IMG/VR virus record: IMGVR_UViG_3300020467_000020
Span: 1-35,269 of that record
Reading direction: 5' to 3' (one strand)
Length of the DNA stretch: 35,269 bases
Origin: a virus
A program made the position numbers and the translations under genes. Under the pieces are notes generated by a model, which saw only the letters and a list, made by a program, of their open reading frames with translations, ran no database searches and was not told the DNA's origin. Every line of letters begins with the position of its first letter. The first letter of the stretch is position 1. Positions 28,027 through 34,429 of this stretch are shown here, piece after piece.

Positions 28027-28545
28027 ATGAATAAAAAGGATTGTTTTTCTGAATTAAAAACAAAAGGAAAAGAACTTATTCCTTATTTAGAATATTTAAC
28101 TACATTTGATAAATTACCTTGGCAAGAACATTATGGTTTTAATGCTATTCAAATTGATAATAAGTGGATCAATAAAGAACCTGCTTTAAAAGAAGTTCAT
28201 AAAATACATCCAATAAAACAATTAGGTTTATTAAAAATTCCAAAAAAGTCTTTTTATAACTGGCATGTAGATGATTTTAGACAATCTTGTATTAATTTAT
28301 TAGTAAGTAAAGAACTTAACAGTTATTCAATGTTTGGAGAACATGATGGTAATTATTACCATAATAATATTATCCAATTATCTTACAAACCTAATACATA
28401 TTACTTATTTAATAATCAAAATAATCATTGTGTTTTAAATTTAAATGAAACAGATCGTTATTTATTTTCTCTGTATTTTTATAAAGAAATACCTTATTCA
28501 GTAATTAAAAAAAATTTTATGGCTAATTCTATTATTGAAAAATAA
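28027..28545 (+). CDS. 2OG-Fe(II) oxygenase-like protein
   Basis: 172 residues. WHVDDFRQSCINLLVS (about 79-94) carries the H-x-D iron ligands; NNHCVLNLNETDRYLFSLYF (about 132-151) gives the distal His and, later, an Arg that can bind 2-oxoglutarate. The double-stranded beta-helix pattern fits. Such oxygenases are common in cyanophages; substrates may be sugars, proteins or nucleic acids. Starts 2 nt after the primase stop. Confidence 0.7.
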   Translation: MNKKDCFSELKTKGKELIPYLEYLTTFDKLPWQEHYGFNAIQIDNKWINKEPALKEVHKIHPIKQLGLLKIPKKSFYNWHVDDFRQSCINLLVSKELNSYSMFGEHDGNYYHNNIIQLSYKPNTYYLFNNQNNHCVLNLNETDRYLFSLYFYKEIPYSVIKKNFMANSIIEK

Positions 28546-28616
28546 AATCTAATTTCTAATTAAATCTTACTATTTTTGTTTAATTTATGTATATTTAAAA
28601 TAGAAATAATAAAGTA

Positions 28617-29867
28617 ATGTCAAAAAAACCTAAACTTTTATGGTGTGGTGATATTGTTGCTAAAACAGGTTTTTCTCGTGTAACTGAAAATGTTTTACCT
28701 TTTTTATCTAGAGATTTTAATATTGTTGTTTTAGGAAATAATTGGTGGGGTGATCCAACACCTTTGCAAAAAAAATATAAAATGTATCCTTCATCTAATA
28801 GATTTCAAACTGCTCCCTTTGGTGAAAATCGTATTAGAGAAATAGTTAAAGCAGAAGCTCCTGATCTTGTTTTTTCTATTAATGATATGTGGATTATTAA
28901 TGAACAATATAGACAAATAAAAGATTTTCATAAAGATAAAAAATTTAAATTTATAGGCTATGCTCCTATGGATTCTTATAATTGGATAGGTTGCTTAAAT
29001 GAAACTGCTAATGATTGGGACGGTATCATTTCTTATACTGAATTTGGTGCTTATGAGTTTATTAAAGGAGGAATTAAAAAACCAGTTGCTGTTGTCCCAC
29101 ATGGAGTAACACCTGGACAGTTTTATCCTGTAGATAAAAAAGAAGCAAGAGATAAATTAAAAATAGATCATGATTCATTTATTGTATTTAATGGTAATCG
29201 AAATCAATTTCGTAAACGTATAGATATAACAATTGCAGCCTTTGCCAAATTTGCAGTAGGAAAACCTAATACAAAATTATATTTACATATGGGACAAAAA
29301 GATCAAGGTTGGGATGTGATGCATCTATTTTCAAGAGAAATGAAAAAAAATAAACTAGATGGTAACAATCGAATTATTTTAACTTCAAATGATGTTAATC
29401 CTCCAAATGTTGAAGTTGATATGTTGAATACTATTTACAATGCTGTTGATGTAGGGATTAATACATGTAAAGGAGAAGGATGGGGTTTAGTTAGCTTTGA
29501 ACATGCAGCTTGTAAAGTTGCTCAGATCGTACCAAACCATACTTCTTGTAAAGAGATTTTTAAAGGATATGCACCTCTTATTGATTGTGATCATATTGAT
29601 ACAGATACAAATTATGGACGAGAAATGCCTTGTCCTTCCACAAATCATTTAGTTGAAATATTAAATGGTCTTTATGAAGATAAAAATAAATTAGAAGCAA
29701 CAGCTGAACTTTGTTATACACGTGTAACAGATTCTAAATTCAGTTGGGAAACCATAGCTAGTCAGTTTGGTGGCATATTTGAAGATACATTAAAAAATGT
29801 AGATCATTCAGTAAAAGAAAAACCTAAAAAAAGAACTCGTAAAAAAAGGAGAATTGGTAATGCTTAA
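28617..29867 (+). CDS. GT-B glycosyltransferase (family 4-like)
   Basis: 416 residues. N-terminal Rossmann part: KLLWCGDIVAKTGFSRVTEN with the G-x-G-x-F/S-R motif, GNNWWGDP. C-terminal part: VVPHGVTPGQFYP (about 160), NGNRNQFRKRIDITIAAFAK (about 194), and the GEGWGLVSFEHAACKVAQIV donor-site motif with the E-x7-E spacing (about 286-306). The whole follows GT4. It probably uses an NDP-sugar. With the oxygenase before it and the cupin after it, it suggests synthesis or modification of a glycan for virion or host surface. The last 30 residues are a basic tail (KKRTRKKRR). Confidence 0.85.
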   Translation: MSKKPKLLWCGDIVAKTGFSRVTENVLPFLSRDFNIVVLGNNWWGDPTPLQKKYKMYPSSNRFQTAPFGENRIREIVKAEAPDLVFSINDMWIINEQYRQIKDFHKDKKFKFIGYAPMDSYNWIGCLNETANDWDGIISYTEFGAYEFIKGGIKKPVAVVPHGVTPGQFYPVDKKEARDKLKIDHDSFIVFNGNRNQFRKRIDITIAAFAKFAVGKPNTKLYLHMGQKDQGWDVMHLFSREMKKNKLDGNNRIILTSNDVNPPNVEVDMLNTIYNAVDVGINTCKGEGWGLVSFEHAACKVAQIVPNHTSCKEIFKGYAPLIDCDHIDTDTNYGREMPCPSTNHLVEILNGLYEDKNKLEATAELCYTRVTDSKFSWETIASQFGGIFEDTLKNVDHSVKEKPKKRTRKKRRIGNA

Positions 29868-30222
29868 AAAAATTACATTTCGTCCTTGGGGTTGGTGGAA
29901 AAATTTATTCCAAGGATCAGGTTATATAGCAAAAGTTATTACGATAAAAAAAGGAGAACAAATAAGTCTTCAAAGACATGAACATCGTAGTGAGACATGG
30001 ATTATTGCATCAGGTGAAGGAGAAATATTTGCAAATGGTATTTGGCAAAAAGCAAGATTAGGTAAATGTGTTCATATACCTGTTCAAAGTATGCATAGAG
30101 CTAAAGCTACTACAGAAGATTTAACAATTATTGAAGTTCAATTTGGTAAAAAACTTTCAGAAGATGACATTAAAAGATTTGAAGATGACTACGGAAGAGT
30201 TGAAAGTGCATCAAAAACCTAG
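29860..30222 (+). CDS. Cupin, mannose-6-phosphate isomerase type II-like
   Basis: 120 residues. FRPWGWWKNLFQGSGY, KKGEQISLQRHEHRSETWII, GEGEIF and CVHIPVQSMHRAKAT match the C-terminal cupin domain of mannose-1-phosphate guanylyltransferase/phosphomannose isomerase (PF01050 type). H-x-H-R-x-E at about 41-46 and the later His form the metal site. Alone it could isomerise or epimerise a sugar phosphate or bind an NDP-sugar for the adjacent glycosyltransferase. The ATG at 29860 has GGAG 9 nt upstream, and the gene overlaps the previous one by 8 nt. Confidence 0.85.
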   Translation: MLKKITFRPWGWWKNLFQGSGYIAKVITIKKGEQISLQRHEHRSETWIIASGEGEIFANGIWQKARLGKCVHIPVQSMHRAKATTEDLTIIEVQFGKKLSEDDIKRFEDDYGRVESASKT

Positions 30223-30238
30223 AATAGGTTATTTTTTT
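30216..30238 (+). terminator. Rho-independent terminator
   Basis: AACCTA (30216-30221), loop GAA, TAGGTT (30225-30230), then ATTTTTTT. The hairpin overlaps the TAG stop of the cupin gene. Clear stem plus T run: the best terminator seen in the window, closing the nuclease-primase-glycan operon. Confidence 0.75.
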
Positions 30239-30252
30239 CTTATGCATGAACT

Positions 30253-30313
30253 AAATTACACTTCTATTATGAGTCTTATAAGACTATTAAAACTTAGAAT
30301 AGAAATGTAATTT
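30253..30313. repeat. Large nested inverted repeat
   Basis: AAATTACA-C-TTCTATT (30253-30268) is the inverse of AATAGAA-A-TGTAATTT (30298-30313), 15 of 16 pairs. Inside lies a perfect 14-bp palindrome AGTCTTATAAGACT (30272-30285). Together they can form a cruciform of two arms. It lies 50 nt before the HNH-like gene at 30364, right after the terminator; an operator or late promoter control site is possible. Confidence 0.55.
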
Positions 30314-30363
30314 AACTATAGACATAAGAATATTTCATACTATTCTGGGTTTTTATAACATTT

Positions 30364-30705
30364 ATGCCTCACAACTACAAAAAAATGCCTGAATTATGGC
30401 GAATTAAGGAATTTTTTAAACTATCAGATCAATATCCAAGTGGTTTAGAGTGGGCTATTGATAAAGCTAGGCATAAAAAAGGTGATCCAGCTGGAAGATT
30501 AAATCGTTCAAATTCTTATTATTTTGTTTCTATTGATAATGAAGAATACATGGCTCATCGTATTGTTTATTATTTAAAAACAAATATATGTCCTGATCAT
30601 TACTGTATTAAACATAGCTTTTATAATAAAGAAAAAGATAACAGATTGGAATTAAAACCAACTTATTTATCAACCAAATATAAAAAGAATAAATCTTATG
30701 TCTAA
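30364..30705 (+). CDS. HNH-type (homing) endonuclease-like protein, degenerate
   Basis: 113 residues. AGRLNRSNSYYFVSIDNEEY + MAHRIVYYLKTN resembles the strand pair before the catalytic core of HNH_3 homing nucleases (G-R-x...VxIDGxxYxAHRLxW). The following DHYCIKHSFYNKEKDNRLEL keeps D-H and K-D-N-R but lacks the usual G-x-x-N-x-R-x-x-N-L ending, so activity is uncertain. Followed by a second HNH-like gene with an 8-nt overlap. Confidence 0.65.
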   Translation: MPHNYKKMPELWRIKEFFKLSDQYPSGLEWAIDKARHKKGDPAGRLNRSNSYYFVSIDNEEYMAHRIVYYLKTNICPDHYCIKHSFYNKEKDNRLELKPTYLSTKYKKNKSYV

Positions 30706-31381
30706 ATTAAATGAATTAATAGAAATGTCTTCTGAAAAAACTAATTTCAGATATATTTCTAATATTGATAAATTATCAAGACATGAATTAAAAAAACATA
30801 ATTATTATATAGGTTTTCCTTGTGCTCATGGTCATGTTATTCGAGATAGACATGAACATTGGTGTTATCATTGTGCAATAAAAATTCAATCTAATATTTG
30901 TGGCTTTGATATTAACTATTTAAATATTGATTACAAAACTAAATACCATACATTATGGAAAAAAATAGAAATTAAAGAACCAGAAGATTGTTGGCCTATC
31001 TCTTTACCTGGAGATACTTTACCTAATCGTGTCTGTTTTCCTTCTTATCGTTCTCAATATAGTTGTCAAAAATCTGAAAATATAAATGCACATAAAGTTA
31101 TTTATAGTTGTGCTTGGGGAGATGTAGGTTCTTTATTTGTTACTCGTCTATGTTCTAATCCATGGTGTATGAATCCTTTACATATGATGTCTAAATGGAA
31201 TAGAAGATCTATGCCTAAAAAAGTAACTCCTTTTGTAATTGATTTTGATGCAGAAAAATTAATGAGAATATCTAAAGCAATTTCTCTTAATCGTGAAGAA
31301 GAAATAAAAAAAGAAAATTATAAAAAAACAATAACAAATCCATTAGATGTTAAAGATACCCCCGATTATGATGAAGGATAG
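30698..31381 (+). CDS. HNH-like endonuclease with Cys-rich core
   Basis: 227 residues. Two recognisable segments: GFPCAHGHVIRDRHEHWCYH (about 40-60, a C-H-G-H...C-x-x-C zinc knuckle common at the start of phage HNH proteins) and VTRLCSNPWCMNPLHMMSKW (about 148-168, C-x-N-P-x-C-x-N-P-x-H-L/M core of HNH_3). It could be a homing nuclease with zinc modules. Starts in the previous gene by 8 nt and is rich in basic residues toward the end. Confidence 0.7.
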   Translation: MSKLNELIEMSSEKTNFRYISNIDKLSRHELKKHNYYIGFPCAHGHVIRDRHEHWCYHCAIKIQSNICGFDINYLNIDYKTKYHTLWKKIEIKEPEDCWPISLPGDTLPNRVCFPSYRSQYSCQKSENINAHKVIYSCAWGDVGSLFVTRLCSNPWCMNPLHMMSKWNRRSMPKKVTPFVIDFDAEKLMRISKAISLNREEEIKKENYKKTITNPLDVKDTPDYDEG

Positions 31382-31401
31382 ACTAGGTTTTAAAGCTTAT
31401 A

Positions 31402-32124
31402 ATGGCTCGCAATCAAGTAATCCAAAGACAACGAACATCTAAAGATCCATTACTTTTAGGTGATTTTGAAGAAACATCTATACGTTATTTAAAAGGTACA
31501 TTAGGAGGTAAACATGTGCCAAATAGAGGTGGCTATGGAGGAGGCACTGTTAACCACTGGTTTCAAATTAATTTAAAAAAAGATGCTTGGATTATTACAA
31601 TTAAAGATGGTGGATGGGAAAAATGGTTTTCTTTATCTGCTTATGATTTAAATACGGTTCCAATAGAAGGTAGAAATATTTTTGATAAAGATAGTATTAC
31701 TGTAGAAGAAGATGGTTCTATTTATAATCCTTTTGTTGGACATATTATGGATACACAATCCATTTTTTATAATCAATTTGCACCAACAAGATTAGATAAA
31801 GGAGATTCTAGATATTATCCATTATCTATTGGTAGTTATTTATTATGTGTTTCTAGTACTTTAAATATTCCTTTTGATTATGCTGTTGGTTTAATCATTG
31901 AAATAGCAGATCCTTTTCCTTTATTATTAACAGAAAATTATTCTAATTTATTATTTGAAGATACAGCAACAGAATCAGATATCATTTGTGATACAACACC
32001 TAATTATGATGGTAATGATGAACATCAACATTCATTAACTGAGTGGAAAAGAGCATGGGAAAGAGAAATGCCTTCTTATGATAAATTTCCTGAAATCTTT
32101 GCTACATTAGCTACAAGACCTTAA
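31402..32124 (+). CDS. Hypothetical protein, possible virion component
   Basis: 240 residues, unrecognised. Basic start (MARNQVIQRQRTSKDPLLLG), glycine-rich loop (GGKHVPNRGGYGGGTVNHWF), then a strand-rich body with many aromatics and a mostly acidic C-terminal half. No signal peptide or membrane span. Set at the start of the right-hand block, it could be a virion or tail-associated protein, but this is inference. Confidence 0.65.
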   Translation: MARNQVIQRQRTSKDPLLLGDFEETSIRYLKGTLGGKHVPNRGGYGGGTVNHWFQINLKKDAWIITIKDGGWEKWFSLSAYDLNTVPIEGRNIFDKDSITVEEDGSIYNPFVGHIMDTQSIFYNQFAPTRLDKGDSRYYPLSIGSYLLCVSSTLNIPFDYAVGLIIEIADPFPLLLTENYSNLLFEDTATESDIICDTTPNYDGNDEHQHSLTEWKRAWEREMPSYDKFPEIFATLATRP

Positions 32125-32128
32125 TAAT

Positions 32129-32272
32129 ATGGATTCTAATTTTTATACTCAATTACTTGATCAAGCATATGAAAAAGTAATTAGAAAAAGACCTTTAAAA
32201 TTAAGAACTAATTTTGAAAAAGAGTGTAAAAAATTTCCTTACTTACAACAATGTAAAATTTATGATTGTTAA
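32129..32272 (+). CDS. Small basic protein
   Basis: 47 residues (MDSNFYTQLLDQAYEKVIRK...QQCKIYDC), unrecognised, helical with two cysteines near the C-terminus. It starts 4 nt after the previous stop and overlaps the next gene by 11 nt. Confidence 0.5.
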   Translation: MDSNFYTQLLDQAYEKVIRKRPLKLRTNFEKECKKFPYLQQCKIYDC

Positions 32273-32495
32273 TCAAAATGAATCAGAAGATAACGAGAAA
32301 CAAAAAAACAGCGATTACGAAACTACCTGGGAAAAGTTTTTTGAAATTAAGATTAATCCCATGGATGTATACAAAGAACGGATGTATATGGATCGCAAGC
32401 ATGGCAGTAGGAAAGAGTACACATCAAATCAACGATTGGATGAACAAACGAAAAAACAGAAGATCCCGCCTGATGGCTATATCTTTGACAGGTAG
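32262..32495 (+). CDS. Charged hypothetical protein
   Basis: 77 residues from ATG 32262 (MIVNQNESEDNEKQKN...IPPDGYIFDR). Acidic start, then a mixed basic helix (KERMYMDRKHGSRKEYTSNQ). Unrecognised. In-frame upstream codons overlap the previous gene and are not needed. Confidence 0.5.
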   Translation: MIVNQNESEDNEKQKNSDYETTWEKFFEIKINPMDVYKERMYMDRKHGSRKEYTSNQRLDEQTKKQKIPPDGYIFDR

Positions 32496-32706
32496 ATTTG
32501 GAAATAAAACACAAGCTATTGCTATACAACAAGTAAGAGAATGGATGACAACAATTCCGAAAGGAGATTCTATTACGTTACGTTGTGAATGTGTTTTATC
32601 TGATAAACAATTTAGAGTTTGGAAAAAATGGTTTCAAACCCATGAAGATCCTAATTGGCATATATCAGATGAAAATAAAGCTTTTTATTATCGGAATCAA
32701 TCTTAA
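32401..32706 (+). CDS. Basic hypothetical protein
   Basis: 101 residues from ATG 32401 (MAVGKSTHQINDWMNKRKNR); ATG 32473 would give 77 residues and a 23-nt overlap instead of 95 nt. The C-terminal 75 residues (IQQVREWMTTIPKGDSITLR; CECVLSDKQFRVWKKWFQTH) are unique to this frame. Rich in Trp, Lys and Arg; likely nucleic-acid binding, function unknown. It abuts the converging membrane protein gene (stop at 32706). Confidence 0.5.
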   Translation: MAVGKSTHQINDWMNKRKNRRSRLMAISLTGRFGNKTQAIAIQQVREWMTTIPKGDSITLRCECVLSDKQFRVWKKWFQTHEDPNWHISDENKAFYYRNQS

Positions 32707-32901
32707 TTATTTAGATAATTGAGCAAGAACTCCAATAACAGTAGAAGCTGCTGCAATAACAGCACCAGCACCAGCAATCCATCTTTCTGCTGTACTTACA
32801 CGATCAGTTAATTCTTTTTGTTTTTCATCAATTCTTTCTACTTTAGCTTGCAATACTGCAATTCTTACTTCTTGTGCAGTGTCTAAAGTTGTTTCAGGCA
32901 T
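32707..32901 (-). CDS. Hemolysin XhlA-like / holin-type membrane protein
   Basis: 64 residues on the minus strand. VRIAVLQAKVERIDEKQKEL + TDRVSTAERWIAG is an N-terminal amphipathic helix and AGAVIAAASTVIGVLAQLS a single hydrophobic span at the C-terminus, the order found in XhlA-type proteins that assist phage lysis. No peptidoglycan hydrolase gene is seen nearby. A 56-nt divergent gap separates it from the next plus-strand gene. Confidence 0.65.
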   Translation of the reverse strand: MPETTLDTAQEVRIAVLQAKVERIDEKQKELTDRVSTAERWIAGAGAVIAAASTVIGVLAQLSK

Positions 32902-32957
32902 TTTAAAAAGAAAGTTTCATACTTATAGACTAACAATAGATTTAAAAGATTTCTCAA

Positions 32958-33413
32958 ATGACAGAAAATGTTGAAGCAAAAGATCCTAAAAAGAAAGAAG
33001 ATAAGAAAAAAAATGTACTTGAAAAAGTAAAAGATGCAATACTTCCAGACCAAGAAGAACAAGCTGAAATTATTAGTACATTTGTACGCCTTGGTGTGTT
33101 GATTTGGAGTGGCGGGATATTGACATTAAATTACGTTTCTATCCCAGGAATACCTTCTCAGAAAATAGATCCAACTTTCATAGCTTCAGTGTTCACAGGC
33201 GTTTTGGCTGGATTTGGTATTCAGACAGCCAGTAAAAAAGGCGATGGAACTATGAAAATGAATGGAGAAAATGGACAAGTAACTAAGAAAGATATGGAGG
33301 AAATGATAACAAGAGCTGCTGCTAATTCTGCTGTACAAACTATAAAAATTGAACAAGCTCCTTTAGTAATTAAAGCAGAAAAATCTAGTAAAGATTCTAA
33401 GTATCAAATGTAA
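32958..33413 (+). CDS. Membrane protein, cyanophage holin-like
   Basis: 151 residues. Lys/Glu-rich cytosolic start (DPKKKEDKKKNVLEKVKDA), two hydrophobic spans (about 40-62, IISTFVRLGVLIWSGGILTL; and about 72-92, FIASVFTGVLAGFGIQTASK), then a polar C-terminal helix. Similar two-span proteins are common in marine cyanophages. Its place next to the XhlA-like gene suggests lysis timing; this is inference. Confidence 0.6.
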   Translation: MTENVEAKDPKKKEDKKKNVLEKVKDAILPDQEEQAEIISTFVRLGVLIWSGGILTLNYVSIPGIPSQKIDPTFIASVFTGVLAGFGIQTASKKGDGTMKMNGENGQVTKKDMEEMITRAAANSAVQTIKIEQAPLVIKAEKSSKDSKYQM

Positions 33414-33486
33414 TATTAAAAAAATAATTAATCGTAATTTTCTATAAATTGGTATTGATAGACTATTAGAAACTATACATAACTTA

Positions 33487-33999
33487 ATGAAATTATTTAT
33501 AACTTTTTTTCTTTTATTATTTGCACCAGCATCAATTAAAGCTGAATTAATCCATTCTTTAGCTAGTTCAACTCAGTTAACTGTGGCAGGAGCTGCAACT
33601 GTTAGTGAAAGAATTGGTTCAACTTACGTTGTAACAGGTACAAACGTTCAAGTTGGCTCAGGTAATAGTGATGTATTTGGAGGTTTAACAGCTGGTAGTG
33701 CAACGGCGGCAGCGACCATGAAAGCTGGTACCTACGATATTGACAACGACGGTCAAGCCTTCAGTTTCAGTGAAACCTGGATCCAGGGGGACGCCATTCC
33801 TGCAATAGGTTCAGGTGTGGATGTTGCCAGTGGAAGTGTGGCAGACATGCCAGCTTTCGGAAAAGTTACGACTCAAGCTGGAGGCCATGCTGGTAGCCTT
33901 GCAGGTACGATTGATTCACAATCTTTGATTGGCGTAACTGCTGGAGGCAGTGGCACTACGGCTATTGGACAATTTGTTAGTACTATTACCGTAGATTGA
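33487..33999 (+). CDS. Secreted protein 1 of a cyanophage-type trio
   Basis: 170 residues. Signal peptide MKLFITFFLLLFAPASIKA with an A-x-A-like site before ELIHSLA. The mature part is a low-complexity beta-rich sequence of Gly, Ala, Ser and Thr (SSTQLTVAGAATVSERIGST; VTTQAGGHAGSLAGTIDSQS). I recall closely patterned proteins in marine cyanophages with SLAGTI and GQFVSxITV near the end. The second half is GC-richer than the rest of the window. Function unknown; extracellular or virion-surface location is inferred. Confidence 0.65.
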   Translation: MKLFITFFLLLFAPASIKAELIHSLASSTQLTVAGAATVSERIGSTYVVTGTNVQVGSGNSDVFGGLTAGSATAAATMKAGTYDIDNDGQAFSFSETWIQGDAIPAIGSGVDVASGSVADMPAFGKVTTQAGGHAGSLAGTIDSQSLIGVTAGGSGTTAIGQFVSTITVD

Positions 34000-34003
34000 A
34001 GTC

Positions 34004-34429
34004 ATGAAGCGGTTTTTACTGCTCTTTTTGTTATATCCAGCTCCTTTATTCGCTGTGCCCGTCACGCCAAATTTCCAATCTGGAAGTATGACTTCTCATA
34101 CTGAGACAGTTAGTAAAGTATCAGAAACAATTAACGTTATTGAATATCAATCTGGTTGGCAAATGACAGTAACTGGTAATAATATACAAACAGATGCTCC
34201 TAGTATCCTTCCTCCTTCGAATGCTACTAGTCAAACTCTTAATAATGTAACTACAACTTGGACTGAATTAGATGCAAATAACATGCCTAATTTCACCATA
34301 GTTGATCCATCCAAAGCATGGCAATTTACTTCCACACTGTCTCAACCAGGGATGAAATCTCAGACGATAATAACTCGTACAACCGACATAACGTCAGTCA
34401 CAGACACGGTTTCAACATTCAGTCAGTAA
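34004..34429 (+). CDS. Secreted protein 2 of the trio
   Basis: 141 residues. Signal peptide MKRFLLLFLLYPAPLFA, cleavage likely before VPVTPNF. The body is Ser/Thr/Val-rich (SHTETVSKVSETINVIEYQS; GWQMTVTGNNIQTDAPS) and it ends IITRTTDITSVTDTVSTFSQ. The same order and style of three neighbouring secreted proteins is what I remember of cyanophage genomes, supporting the host call. Its stop codon overlaps the start region of protein 3. Confidence 0.65.
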   Translation: MKRFLLLFLLYPAPLFAVPVTPNFQSGSMTSHTETVSKVSETINVIEYQSGWQMTVTGNNIQTDAPSILPPSNATSQTLNNVTTTWTELDANNMPNFTIVDPSKAWQFTSTLSQPGMKSQTIITRTTDITSVTDTVSTFSQ

